Below, piece after piece: positions 24,779 to 34,139 of a DNA stretch of 45,078 nt. Source of the stretch: Chelatococcus sambhunathii (GTDB lineage: Bacteria; Pseudomonadota; Alphaproteobacteria; Rhizobiales; Beijerinckiaceae); contig NZ_LIOL01000007.1 of the NCBI RefSeq assembly GCF_001418005.1, positions 157,735-202,812 on the forward strand. The letters are read 5' to 3'. A program made the position numbers and the translations under genes. How positions within the stretch are numbered: position 1 is the stretch's first letter; each line of letters starts with the position of its first letter. The notes beneath the pieces are model-generated. The model had not been told where the DNA came from, ran no database searches, and was given only the letters and a program-made list of their open reading frames with translations.

Positions 24779-25411
24779 TCAACTCAGGCGTGCGTGAACG
24801 AGGATCGCCTCGGCGGCTTCTAGATCTGCCGGCGCGTTGGCGTTGAAGAAAACGTCGAAGGGCTCCGTCGGCCATTCGGCGACGGCGAGCGGGAAGCGGG
24901 CCGTGAAGCGGTCGATCTTGCGCTCGCCCTCGCCAACGAGCGCCCGGCGCAGATCCTCGCGGATGCCGACCGGCCAAAGCCCGACGACCGGATGGGTGCG
25001 CCCGCCGGAGGCGGCGCAGGCGAGCATCGCCCCCTCTTCCTGGCGCGCGGCATGGAGGCGCGCGACGAGATCCGGCGGCAGGAACGGCGTGTCCGCGGCG
25101 ACGCTGACGATCCATTCCACGTCGCGCCGGCGCACCGCCACGTGGTCGAGCACGGCGAGAATACCGGCGAGCGGGCCGGCGAAGCCGGGCACGTCGTCGG
25201 GAACGACCGGCAGGCCATAGGGCGCAAAGCGCGCCGGATCGCCATTGGCGTTGATGACCAGCCCGGCGCATTGCGGCGCCATGCGCTCGACGACATGGTC
25301 GAGGATCGGACGGCCGCCGACATGGCGCAGCGGCTTGTCGCCCCCGCCCATGCGCCGGGCGAGCCCGCCGGCGAGCAGCGCGCCGATGGTTGGCGGGCAG
25401 GTTTCAATCAT
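24779..25411 (-). CDS. mobA: Molybdenum cofactor guanylyltransferase MobA
   Basis: The 210-aa cytoplasmic enzyme links GMP to Mo-molybdopterin to give MGD. It begins [28 protein letters not shown], containing the nucleotide-binding [16 protein letters not shown] loop. [20 protein letters not shown] supplies the metal-binding Asp region and [17 protein letters not shown] is the typical C-terminal NxNTPED-like motif. The start at 25411 overlaps the end of fdhD by 8 bp, indicating a coupled fdhD-mobA unit. It provides the bis-MGD precursor for FdhA and NasA. Confidence 0.95.
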   Translation of the reverse strand: MIETCPPTIGALLAGGLARRMGGGDKPLRHVGGRPILDHVVERMAPQCAGLVINANGDPARFAPYGLPVVPDDVPGFAGPLAGILAVLDHVAVRRRDVEWIVSVAADTPFLPPDLVARLHAARQEEGAMLACAASGGRTHPVVGLWPVGIREDLRRALVGEGERKIDRFTARFPLAVAEWPTEPFDVFFNANAPADLEAAEAILVHARLS

Positions 25412-26357
25412 CTGCGCCTTCCTTGTCGCTTGCTCCCTTGCGCCGATGCTTCGCCGATTCCTCCGCCACATAGGCAAGATCCTGATCGAAGACGATACGC
25501 TCGGCACCCGAGAGGACGATGAAACGCTTGCCCCGCGCGCGGCCAACGAGCGTCAGCCCCGCCTTGCGGGCGAGTTCGACGCCCCAGGCGGTGAAGCCGG
25601 AGCGCGAGACGAGGACGGGAATGCCCATGCGCACCGTCTTGATGACCATCTCGGAGGTGAGGCGCCCCGTTGTGTAGAAGATCTTGTCCGCCGGATCGAT
25701 GCCGTGCCGGTGCATGTAGCCGGCAACCTTGTCCACCGCATTGTGGCGGCCGACGTCTTCCATATAGACGAGCGGCCGGTCGCGCTCGCACAGAACGCAG
25801 CCGTGTATGGCGCCCGCCGCAAGATAGAGCGAGGGTGTCCGGTTGATCTTGTGGGTGAGCGCGTAGAGCCAGGACGTGCGCAACTCCGCATGCGGCAGGC
25901 GGGCCTCGTCGATCACGTCCATCAGGTCGCCGAAGGCGGTGCCCTGGGCGCAGCCGGACGTCAGGGTGCGCTTGCGCAGCTTGTCCTCGTAGTTGGTCTT
26001 GCGCTCGGTGCGCACCACGACGACGTCAAGTTCGGCGTCGTAGTCGACATCGGTGACGACGTCGTCCGGCTTCAGCATGTTCTGGTTGAGCAGGTAGCCG
26101 ACGGCGAGATGCTGCGGATGGTCGCCGATCGTCATCATGGTGACGATCTCCTGCGCGTTGAGATAGAGCGTCAGGGCCCGCTCGGTGACGACGCGGGTCT
26201 CGACCGGGACGCCACCCTGGTCGATGCCGGCCACGATGATGCCGAGACGCGGGTCGAGCGGATCGGGCCGCACGAGGTAATCAGCAAGGAAGGCGAGGTC
26301 CTCGCTCTCGTCAGCGCGTGACGGCGACGCCAGGCTGCCCGGATGACCGTTTACCAT
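25404..26357 (-). CDS. fdhD: Formate dehydrogenase accessory sulfurtransferase FdhD
   Basis: The 317-aa protein transfers sulfur from a cysteine desulfurase to the FDH bis-MGD cofactor, a step needed for FDH activity. It shows the FdhD core: [33 protein letters not shown], the Cys-containing [27 protein letters not shown] and [20 protein letters not shown], and a C-terminal [20 protein letters not shown]. The start [14 protein letters not shown] at 26357 overlaps the preceding DUF2478 stop, so the longer frame into that gene is not used. It is encoded about 9 kb from fdhA but clearly serves it. Confidence 0.95.
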   Translation of the reverse strand: MVNGHPGSLASPSRADESEDLAFLADYLVRPDPLDPRLGIIVAGIDQGGVPVETRVVTERALTLYLNAQEIVTMMTIGDHPQHLAVGYLLNQNMLKPDDVVTDVDYDAELDVVVVRTERKTNYEDKLRKRTLTSGCAQGTAFGDLMDVIDEARLPHAELRTSWLYALTHKINRTPSLYLAAGAIHGCVLCERDRPLVYMEDVGRHNAVDKVAGYMHRHGIDPADKIFYTTGRLTSEMVIKTVRMGIPVLVSRSGFTAWGVELARKAGLTLVGRARGKRFIVLSGAERIVFDQDLAYVAEESAKHRRKGASDKEGADD

Positions 26358-26908
26358 GTGATCCCCCCGGTGATCCTCTCGGCGGCGCGAGCCTCGTCCG
26401 CGACCTGCGCGAGGCACCACGCTTCGAGCGCCTCGAGCGACGGCTCGAGAACCTGCCAGTCCTCGCCGGCGAAAGATCGCCAGGCCGGCAGCAGCGCCTC
26501 GCCGACCGCCGTGAGCGTCGGCAGGCCGCGACCGACGGCGAGTCCGAATTCGTCGCGCAGACCCCTGCCCTCGGCTTCCGCCTTGCCGAACTTGTTGAGG
26601 ATGACGAGGTCGACGCGGTCCGACCCGATGGCCGCCGCGGCAAGGCCGGCCGAGGTCGCAAGACCCTGCGCGTCGAGCCGGCAGCCGCGTGCGCCCCGTC
26701 CGCGCTGCTCGCTGATGGGGACGAGGCGGCCGGTGGCGAGGTCCTCGAGCGCCATGTGTCCGCAAGCGGTGCAGGCATCGTCCTCGTTGTGCTGCACGAG
26801 ACCGGCGAGGCGCAGGTCGCGTTGCCGGAGGCGCCGGCTCAGCGCGACGAGCAGGCCGTCGACGAGGTGCTGCGATTGATAGACGACGACGCCGATGGCC
26901 GGTTGCAT
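26351..26908 (-). CDS. DUF2478 family protein, Mo-cofactor associated
   Basis: The 185-aa protein begins MQPAIGVVVYQSQHLVDGLL and has LRLAGLVQHNEDDACTACGH with a Cys pair, then MALEDLATGRLVPISEQRGR. VDLVILNKFGKAEAEGRGLR and AWRSFAGEDWQVLEPSLEAL follow. This is the DUF2478 layout, a family near molybdenum transport and cofactor genes and distantly NTPase-like, though I see no classical Walker A. GTGGAG lies 8 nt before the ATG at 26908. Its stop overlaps the fdhD start by 7 bp, forming a DUF2478-fdhD-mobA operon. A role in Mo-cofactor handling is inferred from context. Confidence 0.85.
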   Translation of the reverse strand: MQPAIGVVVYQSQHLVDGLLVALSRRLRQRDLRLAGLVQHNEDDACTACGHMALEDLATGRLVPISEQRGRGARGCRLDAQGLATSAGLAAAAIGSDRVDLVILNKFGKAEAEGRGLRDEFGLAVGRGLPTLTAVGEALLPAWRSFAGEDWQVLEPSLEALEAWCLAQVADEARAAERITGGITW

Positions 26909-27075
26909 TGGCATACTCCACGGCACCATTCTATTGTGCCGCCCGCCCCGACAATCTAGGCAGTCGGGCGAGGGGAGAAAAGGCTGCCCGTGCCAGCCAG
27001 CCGGCCGCGGTCTCATCTCGGTCACAGTTGCATGGTGAAGCAACTGCGCCGATTGATTGCAGGAACCAACGGAAA

Positions 27076-27810
27076 ATGATCGATCTTCGTCGTACCGTCC
27101 TCGTCGCCGCCCTTGTCGCGACCGCCGCCACCTCGGCCCCCGCGGCTGAGACGGCTGCCGAGCGCGCGCCAGGACGCATCACCATCGTCGGCGAAGGAAC
27201 CGTCAATGCGGTCCCCAACATGGCGACGCTCACATCCGGCGTCGTCACTTCGGCGTCGACCGCTCGTGAAGCGCTCGACGCCAATACCGAGGCGATGGCG
27301 GGCGTCATCGAGGCCTTCAAGAAGGCCGGCATCGCCGCCAAGGACATCATGACCGACGGCTTCTCGGTGCAGCCGCGCTACGTCTATCCCGAGCCGAAGG
27401 ACGGTTCGACCCAGCCGCCGCGCATCGATGGCTACGAGGTGCGCAACCAGGTGATCGTGCGTGTGCGCGAGCTCGCCAAGCTCGGCACGGTGCTCGACGC
27501 CGCCGTCACCACCGGCGCCAACCAGATGGGCGGGCTCTCCTTCGACGTCGCCGAGCCGGCGGTCCTTATCGACAAGGCGCGTGCCGCCGCCGTGGAGGAC
27601 GCCAAGCGCAAGGCCGCGCTGTACGTGCAGGCCGCTGGCGCCAAGCTTGGCCGCCTCATCGAGATTGACGAAACCAGCATGCAGATGCCGCCCCGGCCGA
27701 TGATGATGGCAAGATCGATGGATTTTGCCGAAGCCAAGGCCGTGCCCGTGGAAGCAGGCGAGCAGACGCTGCGCGCCCAGGTGCGGCTTACCTGGGAACT
27801 GGCGGATTAA
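27076..27810 (+). CDS. SIMPL-domain (DUF541) periplasmic protein
   Basis: The 244-aa product begins MIDLRRTVLVAALVATAATS with a signal peptide cleaved near APAAE. The SIMPL domain follows: RITIVGEGTVNAVPNMATLT, GIAAKDIMTDGFSVQPRY, YEVRNQVIVRVRELAKLGTV and AAVEDAKRKAALYVQAAGAK-LGR. Homologues such as Brucella BP26 and E. coli YggE form oligomers in the periplasm or outer membrane and affect oxidative-stress tolerance and antigenicity. AGGAACC with GGAAA precedes the ATG. It is divergent from the DUF2478 operon and convergent with the MATE gene. Confidence 0.92.
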   Translation: MIDLRRTVLVAALVATAATSAPAAETAAERAPGRITIVGEGTVNAVPNMATLTSGVVTSASTAREALDANTEAMAGVIEAFKKAGIAAKDIMTDGFSVQPRYVYPEPKDGSTQPPRIDGYEVRNQVIVRVRELAKLGTVLDAAVTTGANQMGGLSFDVAEPAVLIDKARAAAVEDAKRKAALYVQAAGAKLGRLIEIDETSMQMPPRPMMMARSMDFAEAKAVPVEAGEQTLRAQVRLTWELAD

Positions 27811-27859
27811 GGGAAGGACACCGATCTTCCGCCATCGCGCCTGCGGATCATGAATGAGG

Positions 27860-27888
27860 AAGCGGCCGGCCGCCCAGCCGCTTTCTTC
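27860..27888. terminator. Bidirectional terminator between SIMPL and MATE genes
   Basis: AAGCGGC and GCCGCTT arms pair around CGGCCGCCCA, followed on the plus strand by TCTTC. It lies about 50 bp after the SIMPL-protein stop and touches the end of the convergent MATE gene, so it may stop transcripts from both sides. Confidence 0.5.
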
Positions 27889-29332
27889 ATGCGCTGCCGG
27901 GCACGCAATCGGCCGGCGCGGCCGCTGGCCGACCAGCATCGAAGGCGAGGAGCCCGAGTCTTTCGCGCCGCAGCCAGCGGACCAGCATGAGAGCGGCCAC
28001 GACGGCGAGGCCGGCGGCAAGGCCGATCCAGATGCCGACACCGTCGAGGCCGCCGCGGAAGGCGAGCGCGGCGCCGAGCGGCAGGCCTATGCCCCAATAG
28101 CCGAGCGCCGCATAGACCATGGGCACGCGGGTGTCCTGCAGGCCGCGCAGCATGCCCGCGCCCACGGCCTGTGCCCCGTCGAAGATCTGGAAGAGACCGG
28201 CCAAGGCCAGGAACGAGACGGCCAGCGCGACCACCTCTGTATTCTCCGGCGCCCGGACATCGAGGAAGGCGCTGACGAGCAGCTGCGGCGTCACCAGCAT
28301 GAAGAAGGCCATCGTCGCCATGAAGGCGATGGCCATGACGAAGCCCGTCCAGCCGGCGACCCGCACGCCCTGCCTGTCCTCGGCGCCGAAGGCGCGGCCG
28401 ACCCTGACCGTCACCGCCTGCCCGATGCCGAGCGGCACCATGAAGGTGAGCGAGGCAATCTGGATGGCGATGGAATGGGCGGCGAGCGAGGCCGTGCCGA
28501 TGAGCCCCATGAGGAACACGGCGGCGTTGAAGATGGTGACCTCGAAGGCGAAGGTGGCGCCGATGGGCAGGCCGATGCGCCATATCTCCGTGAAGCGCGA
28601 CCAGTCCGGCCGCCAGAAGCGGCCGAAGAGGGCATAGCGCCTCAGCCGGCGGTCGAGCGCGATGGCGATGACGAGCCCGGCAAAGAGGAAGAGGCTCGAC
28701 GCCGTCGTGGCCACGCCGGCGCCCGTCAGCCCCAGAGCGGGGAAGCCGAGATTGCCGAAGATGAGGCACCAGTTGGCGAGGATGTTGAAGAGATTGGCCG
28801 CGATGCTGACCGCGAGCGCCCACATGGGCCGCTGCAGCGCCGACAGGAACGAGCGCAGCACGACATAGCCGCAGAACGGCAGCACTGCCCATTGCAGGGC
28901 GTGCAGATAGGTGCCGGCGGCCGCCGCAAGGTCCGGCTTCTGCCCCATGGCGAGAAGGATGGCCTCCCCCTGCCAGAGCAGAAGCCAGATCGGCAGAGCG
29001 ATGGCGGCCGACACCCACAGCCCCTGCCGCACGGTGCGGCGCACCTGCCGCACCTCGTAGGATCGCCGGCCGATCTCGCGCGCGATCATCGGCGCGGTCG
29101 CCGTGACGATGCCGATGGCGAAGATGAGCATGGCGAAATAGAGGTTGAAGCCGAGCGCCCCGGCTGCGAGCGACTCGGCCCCCAGCCAGCCGAGCATGAT
29201 CACGTCCGTCGTGCCCATCGCGGTCTGGGCGAGATTGGTGAGCACGAGCGGCCAAGCCAGCGCCAAGGTGGCGCGCCACTCCTTCGCCCACGCGCTCGGC
29301 GCGGCGTTCTCCGCGGTGTCGTTCTGCGTCAT
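27887..29332 (-). CDS. MATE family efflux transporter (NorM-like)
   Basis: The 481-aa integral membrane protein has about twelve transmembrane segments in two MATE repeats. [39 protein letters not shown] opens the first and [29 protein letters not shown] the second; [20 protein letters not shown] is also typical. Members export cationic drugs or metabolites in exchange for Na+ or H+. The start [13 protein letters not shown] at 29332 is chosen because the upstream in-frame extension is low-complexity; the ribosome binding site is weak. There is no functional link to its neighbours. Confidence 0.93.
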   Translation of the reverse strand: MTQNDTAENAAPSAWAKEWRATLALAWPLVLTNLAQTAMGTTDVIMLGWLGAESLAAGALGFNLYFAMLIFAIGIVTATAPMIAREIGRRSYEVRQVRRTVRQGLWVSAAIALPIWLLLWQGEAILLAMGQKPDLAAAAGTYLHALQWAVLPFCGYVVLRSFLSALQRPMWALAVSIAANLFNILANWCLIFGNLGFPALGLTGAGVATTASSLFLFAGLVIAIALDRRLRRYALFGRFWRPDWSRFTEIWRIGLPIGATFAFEVTIFNAAVFLMGLIGTASLAAHSIAIQIASLTFMVPLGIGQAVTVRVGRAFGAEDRQGVRVAGWTGFVMAIAFMATMAFFMLVTPQLLVSAFLDVRAPENTEVVALAVSFLALAGLFQIFDGAQAVGAGMLRGLQDTRVPMVYAALGYWGIGLPLGAALAFRGGLDGVGIWIGLAAGLAVVAALMLVRWLRRERLGLLAFDAGRPAAAPADCVPGSA

Positions 29333-29633
29333 GGCGGGCAATCTATAGGTAAAATGCCCGTTCGCCCATGCTGTTGCCGCAAAAGTAGGCAGCGAAAATG
29401 GGGGATGGCTTTGATCTTGCTGCAAGGACCCGTGCGTGCCGTCCTCTCCCTCCACGACCTGGTGGGCAAGGCTGGAATGGGGGGCAGTGCCGCCGGCCGG
29501 CGGTTCGATCGTGTTTGGCGACTGCGACTGGACGCATCGGGCCAGCGGCATCGCCCCCCACCCTAAACCCCTCCCACCGCAAGCGGGGAAAGGGGAATGG
29601 CGCTCCACCACGCTCTCATGCGTTCGCGTGTTC
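29333..29633. other. Gap between MATE and cysG, with palindrome copy 2
   Basis: About 300 bp upstream of the MATE gene and downstream of cysG. At 29553-29596 it contains a C-rich stretch (CCCCCCACCCTAAACCCCTC) then GCAAGCGGGGAAAGGGG, related to the palindromes at 10301 and 38269. It must hold the MATE promoter, but I could not pick a convincing one. The plus-strand frame at 29398-29847 is not protein-like. Confidence 0.4.
29553..29596. repeat. Dispersed C-rich/G-rich palindrome, copy 2
   Basis: The sequence matches the reverse complement of 38269-38304 in outline: CCCCCCACCC, AACCCCTCCC, then a short GC stem with GCGGGGAAAGGGG. It lies after the cysG stop and could act as its terminator. Confidence 0.5.
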
Positions 29634-31127
29634 TCAACCGGCTGAAGCCACCGCCGGCCGGTCCTCGCCCAAGGCGGCCGTCCTCGCCTCGGCGAAGACC
29701 GCGCCAATCCCGATGACGAGCGGCTGCCTTTCATCCCGCTCGGCCATGCGCGCCGGCAGGTCGGCGAGGCGGCAGCGGCTGAGCACCTCCTCCGGGCGGC
29801 CGAGCGCCTCGGCAATCGCCACGGGCGTATCCGCCGCCATGCGATGATCCATGAGCCGGGCCGCAATCTGCGCGGCCGTGCGGCCGCCCATGTAGAAGAC
29901 GGTGGTGGCGGAAGGATCGGCGATGGCGTGCCAGTCGACGTCCTCCGGCAGGCCGCCGTGGCGCGAATGGCCGGTGACGAAGCGGACGGACTTGGCGTGA
30001 TCGCGGTGCGTCAGCGACACGCCGAGCGCGGCGGCCATGGCGATGCCGGCGGTGATGCCGGGCACGACGTCGAAGGCGATGCCTTCCCGGCGCAAACTGT
30101 CGATCTCCTCCCCCGCCCGGCCGAAGATCATCGGGTCGCCGGACTTGAGGCGCACCACGTGCTTTCCGGCGCGGGCAAGCGTCAGCATCATGGCGTTGAT
30201 CTCGTCCTGCCTGCAGCTCGGCCGGCCGCCGCGCTTGCCGACGAGGATGCGCTTGGCCTCGCGGCGGGCGAGTTCCAGCACGTCCTCGGAGACGAGATCG
30301 TCGAAGAGGATGACGTCGGCCGCCTGCAGGGCGCGCACGGCCTTGATGGTCAGAAGCTCGGCATCGCCGGGGCCCGCACCGACGAAGGTGACGTGACCGC
30401 AGCCATGGCGTTCGCCCCGCGCGATGCGGCCCGCCTCGGCCTCCAGCGCGCCGGCGTCGTCGCCTCCGGGTGCCGCGCGGAAGGCACGGTCGACGAAGGC
30501 CTCCCAGAAGGCGCGGCGCCGGGCGCCGGGGCCGAGGCGCGCCATCACGCGCTCGCGCATGTCCGCGGCAAGGCGCGCCCAGTCGGCGAGCCAGGCGGGC
30601 AGCAGCGCCTCGATGCGCCGGCGCACGGCCTGCCCCAGCACGGGTGCGGCGCCGCTTGTCGAGATACCGACGACAAGCGGGGAGCGGTTGACGATGGTGC
30701 CGAACTGGAAGGTGCAGAAGGCCGGCTTGTCGATGACGTTGCACGGCACGCCGGCCCCGAGCGAGGCAGCCCGGAAGGCGGCCGCCTCCGCGTCCCCCTC
30801 CGCGTCGGCGACGGCGACCGCGGCGCCGGAGAAGGCCGCCGCCTCCCAACGGGCGTCGTGGTGGACAAGCCGTCCAGGCAGGTCCGCCGTGGCGAGAAGG
30901 CGAGAGAACTCCCCGCTCAGCTCTTCGCGCGGAGCATAGACATGCACCTCGGCGCCGGCGGCGACCAGCAGCTCCGTCTTCCAGGCCGCAGCGTCGCCGC
31001 CGCCAGCGACGATCGCGCGCTTGCCGGCGAGGTCGAGGAAGACCGGCAGGACGCTGAGCGGTGCGATCCGCGCGGGAGCGCGCTCGCCCGGTGCCCGCTC
31101 ACTCGGCTGCCTGGAGACGATGCGCAT
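29634..31127 (-). CDS. cysG: Siroheme synthase CysG (trifunctional)
   Basis: The 497-aa enzyme makes siroheme from uroporphyrinogen III. Residues ~20-220 form the precorrin-2 dehydrogenase/ferrochelatase: [44 protein letters not shown]. From about residue 240 comes the SAM-dependent methyltransferase: [52 protein letters not shown] and VTGHSRHG. It starts inside the end of nasA (29-bp overlap) and is the last gene of the narK-nirBD-nasA-cysG unit, where it supplies siroheme to NirB. Length is slightly above E. coli CysG (457 aa) because of an Arg/Pro-rich N-terminus. Confidence 0.96.
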   Translation of the reverse strand: MRIVSRQPSERAPGERAPARIAPLSVLPVFLDLAGKRAIVAGGGDAAAWKTELLVAAGAEVHVYAPREELSGEFSRLLATADLPGRLVHHDARWEAAAFSGAAVAVADAEGDAEAAAFRAASLGAGVPCNVIDKPAFCTFQFGTIVNRSPLVVGISTSGAAPVLGQAVRRRIEALLPAWLADWARLAADMRERVMARLGPGARRRAFWEAFVDRAFRAAPGGDDAGALEAEAGRIARGERHGCGHVTFVGAGPGDAELLTIKAVRALQAADVILFDDLVSEDVLELARREAKRILVGKRGGRPSCRQDEINAMMLTLARAGKHVVRLKSGDPMIFGRAGEEIDSLRREGIAFDVVPGITAGIAMAAALGVSLTHRDHAKSVRFVTGHSRHGGLPEDVDWHAIADPSATTVFYMGGRTAAQIAARLMDHRMAADTPVAIAEALGRPEEVLSRCRLADLPARMAERDERQPLVIGIGAVFAEARTAALGEDRPAVASAG

Positions 31128-33771
31128 GGATGATGCTCCTGATCTCCGCGCGGCAAGAGCCGCAATTGGTGCCCGCTAGCAGGGCATCGCCCACGGCCTC
31201 CACCGTGTGGCAGCCGGCGACGACGGCGCCCGCGATCTGCCTCACGCCGACGCCGAAGCACGAGCAGACGATGGCCCCCTTGTCCTCACCGCCCTTGCCC
31301 GGCCGGCCGGCGAGAACGGCGAGGCGCGCCCGCTGGTCGGCATGGGCCTGCGACAGCTGCTCGACGACCCAGTCGCGCGGCACGGCGACCGGCTCGGCTG
31401 CGAGATAAAGCGCGCCGATGAGGCGCTCGCCGACGAAGCGCGCAAAACGTCGGCGGGCGGCGACCGCATCCTGGAAGGACAGGGTGTCGGCATCAGGTAC
31501 CCCGGGCAGGATGGCGTCCGCCACCGCCGGCCAGTCCGCCACAGCGTTGGCGAAGGCGAGTTCAACGCGCCAGCCCCCTTCGCAGCGGGCGATGGCCCAG
31601 TAATCGGCGGCAATGCGCTTGGGCTTCCCGGTGAGCACGGCGAAGCCGTAGGCCGCGGCGGTGAAGCGTGCGATGCGGACGGCGACGTGCTTCAGCGCCG
31701 GCTGGCCGGAGGTCGAATCGATTATGGGCGGCACGAGGCGATCAACACGGCCGTCGGCGGCGAACTGGTCGGTCCAGTGCATGGGCACGAAGATCGAGCC
31801 CTCGCGCTGGCGGCTCGTCAGCAGCGCCCTGACGACGATGGCGCCGCGGGCAGAGGTGACGCGCACGAGATCGGCATCGGCAATGCCGTATGTCGCCGCA
31901 TCGGTAGGGTGGATCTCGACGAAGGGCTCGGCGAGATGCTGCGAGAGGCGCTGGCTCTTGCCGGTTCGCGTCATCGTGTGCCACTGGTCGCGCACGCGGC
32001 CGGTGTTGAGCACGAGGGGGAAGCCTTCGCTCGTCCGCGCGGGCGCCATCGTGGTGACGGGCACGAGCCGGGCCTTGCGATCCGGCGTGAAGAAGCCGCC
32101 CTCGGCGAAGAAACGGATGTCATCGGCCGGCGTCTCGCCGGCCCGCGCCGGCCACTGGAACGGCGCGAGCGCATCGAACCCGGCGGCATCGATGCCGGCA
32201 TGGGCGCCGATGTCGAAGTCGCGCGCGCCATGGTTCTCGAAGGCGGAGAGCGCCGCGTGCTCGGCGAAGATCTCGGCCGGCGAGGCATAGGGAAAGGCCT
32301 CGGCAAAACCCATGCGGCGTGCCACTTCCGTGACGATCCACCAGTCGGGCTTCGCCTCCCCCGGCAGCGGCAGGAACGGGCGCTGGCGCGACATGCGGCG
32401 CTCGGAATTGGTCACCGTGCCGTCCTTCTCGCCCCAGGCGGCGGCCGGCAGCTTCACATGGGCGTGGCGCAACGTGTCGGTTTCGCCGACCACGTCGGAA
32501 ACGACGACAAAGGGGCAGGCCCGGATCGCGGTTTCGACCATGTCACCGTCCGGCATGGAATCGACCGGGTTGGTGGCCATGATCCACAGCGCCTTGATGC
32601 GCCCGTCAGCGACGGCGCGGAACATGTCGACGGCCTTGAGGCCCGGCGCAGAGGTGATGACCGGCGCCCTCCAGAAGCGCTGCACACGCTCGCGATCGGC
32701 CGCATTGTCGATGTCCATATGGGCCGCCAGCATGTTGGCGAGCCCGCCGACCTCACGCCCGCCCATGGCGTTGGGCTGGCCGGTCACGGAGAAGGGCCCC
32801 ATGCCGGGCCGGCCGATGCGGCCGGTGGCGAGGTGGCAGTTGATGATGGCGCTCACCTTGTCGGTGCCAACCGACGACTGGTTGACGCCCTGGCTGTAGA
32901 CGGTGACGACCTTCTCCGTCGCCGCGAAGAGCCGGTAGAATTCCGCGATGCTCGCCCGGTCGAGGCCCGTCTCGGCGGCGATGCCGTCCATGTCGAGGCG
33001 CCAGGCGGCGGCCAGCGCTTCGGCGAAGCCGGTCGTGTGTTCGGCGATGTAGTTCTCGTCGAGCGCACCCGCCTCGGCGAGATGGGCGAGAAGACCGTTG
33101 AAGAGCGCGACATCGCCGTCGGGCGCAATGGCGAGGTGCTGGTCGGCGATATCGGCCGTCATGGTGCGGCGCGGATCGACGACAATGACCTTCATCTCAG
33201 GCCGCTCGGCCTTGGCGGCGGCGAGGCGCTGGTACAGCACCGGGTGGCACCAGGCGAGGTTGGAGCCGACGAGGACGACGAGGTCGGCAAGCTCGAGGTC
33301 CCGGTAGCTGCCCGGCACCGTGTCGGCGCCGAAGGCGCGGCGGTGGCCCGCGACCGAGGAGGCCATGCACAGGCGCGAGTTGGTGTCGATGTTGGCCGTG
33401 CCGATGAAGCCCTTCATCAGCTTGTTGACGACGTAGTAATCCTCGTTCAGGAGCTGGCCCGAGACGTAGAAGGCGACGGAATCCGGTCCGTGCTCGGCGA
33501 TGGTGCGCGAGAAGGTCTCGGCCACCCGGTCGAGCGCCTCGTCCCACCCGGCCCTGCGGCCGTCGATTTCGGGAAAGAGCAGGCGGCCTTCGAGGTCGAC
33601 GGTCTCGGCAAGCGCCGAACCCTTGGAGCACAGCCGGCCGAAATTGGCGGGGTGGTCGGGATCGCCGCGGACGGCAAGGGTACCGTCCGCACCGACCGTG
33701 GCGAGGATGCCGCAGCCCACCCCGCAATAGGGGCAGGTCGTCTTCGTGATGGTCGGGACGGTTTCCTCCAT
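31099..33771 (-). CDS. nasA: Assimilatory nitrate reductase large subunit NasA
   Basis: The 890-aa cytoplasmic enzyme reduces nitrate to nitrite. It begins MEETVPTITKTTCPYCGVGC, giving the N-terminal [4Fe-4S] ligands CPYCGVGC and a later Cys in FGRLCSKGSALAET. The Mo-ligand Cys is in NSRLCMASSVAGHRRAFG. Bis-MGD motifs include GSNLAWCHPVLYQRL, VYSQGVNQSSVGTDK and TGRIGRPGMGPFSVTGQPNA-MGGREVGG. The C-terminus carries a BFD-type [2Fe-2S] domain, CSCFGVGVRQIAGAV and GTNCGSCRAEI. It has no Tat signal, as expected. It lies 11 bp after nirD; the longer frame through nirD is not used. Confidence 0.96.
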   Translation of the reverse strand: MEETVPTITKTTCPYCGVGCGILATVGADGTLAVRGDPDHPANFGRLCSKGSALAETVDLEGRLLFPEIDGRRAGWDEALDRVAETFSRTIAEHGPDSVAFYVSGQLLNEDYYVVNKLMKGFIGTANIDTNSRLCMASSVAGHRRAFGADTVPGSYRDLELADLVVLVGSNLAWCHPVLYQRLAAAKAERPEMKVIVVDPRRTMTADIADQHLAIAPDGDVALFNGLLAHLAEAGALDENYIAEHTTGFAEALAAAWRLDMDGIAAETGLDRASIAEFYRLFAATEKVVTVYSQGVNQSSVGTDKVSAIINCHLATGRIGRPGMGPFSVTGQPNAMGGREVGGLANMLAAHMDIDNAADRERVQRFWRAPVITSAPGLKAVDMFRAVADGRIKALWIMATNPVDSMPDGDMVETAIRACPFVVVSDVVGETDTLRHAHVKLPAAAWGEKDGTVTNSERRMSRQRPFLPLPGEAKPDWWIVTEVARRMGFAEAFPYASPAEIFAEHAALSAFENHGARDFDIGAHAGIDAAGFDALAPFQWPARAGETPADDIRFFAEGGFFTPDRKARLVPVTTMAPARTSEGFPLVLNTGRVRDQWHTMTRTGKSQRLSQHLAEPFVEIHPTDAATYGIADADLVRVTSARGAIVVRALLTSRQREGSIFVPMHWTDQFAADGRVDRLVPPIIDSTSGQPALKHVAVRIARFTAAAYGFAVLTGKPKRIAADYWAIARCEGGWRVELAFANAVADWPAVADAILPGVPDADTLSFQDAVAARRRFARFVGERLIGALYLAAEPVAVPRDWVVEQLSQAHADQRARLAVLAGRPGKGGEDKGAIVCSCFGVGVRQIAGAVVAGCHTVEAVGDALLAGTNCGSCRAEIRSIIHAHRLQAAE

Positions 33772-33782
33772 CGCCGCCTGCC

Positions 33783-34133
33783 CTATTCGGCCGCGATGCG
33801 GGCGGAGGCCGCCGCCAGGATGGCCGAAGCGTCCATCAGGATGCGCTCGCCGTCGCGCTTCAGCGGGAAGGTCCGCACGGCGCCCTCGTCGGCGCCCTGA
33901 GCGAGGCCGGTCTCGAGCGAAAATACCCAGTTGTGCAGCGGGCAGGTGACCTGCGCCCCGTGGACGATGCCCTGGCTCAGGGGGCCGCCCTTGTGCGGAC
34001 ACCGATCCTCGATGGCATAGACCTCGTCCGCCGCCGTGCGGAAGACCGCGATGCGGCCGATCGGCGTATCGACGCAGCGCGCGCCGCGCCGCGGAATGTC
34101 GGACAGCCGGCCGATTTCAACCCAGTCGCTCAT
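33783..34133 (-). CDS. nirD: Nitrite reductase small subunit NirD (Rieske type)
   Basis: The 116-aa subunit begins MSDWVEIGRLSDIPRRGARC and contains the Rieske [2Fe-2S] ligands in CPHKGGPLSQG and CPLHNWVFSLETG. Some NirD proteins, including that of E. coli, lack these residues; here both pairs (Cys-His) are present, so it should carry a cluster. It partners with NirB in assimilatory NADH-nitrite reductase in the cytoplasm. GGAGTGAAAGG precedes the ATG. It is separated from nirB by 6 bp. Confidence 0.95.
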   Translation of the reverse strand: MSDWVEIGRLSDIPRRGARCVDTPIGRIAVFRTAADEVYAIEDRCPHKGGPLSQGIVHGAQVTCPLHNWVFSLETGLAQGADEGAVRTFPLKRDGERILMDASAILAAASARIAAE

Positions 34134-34139
34134 CGCCTT

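Noticed and set aside
29398-29847. Plus-strand frame between MATE and cysG
   Set aside because: Arg/Pro/Ser-rich, overlaps cysG antisense, no convincing ribosome binding site or domain.
31099-34002. N-terminal extension of NasA through nirD
   Set aside because: The extra residues translate nirD out of frame; the real NasA start MEETVPTIT at 33771 lies just before the Fe-S motif.
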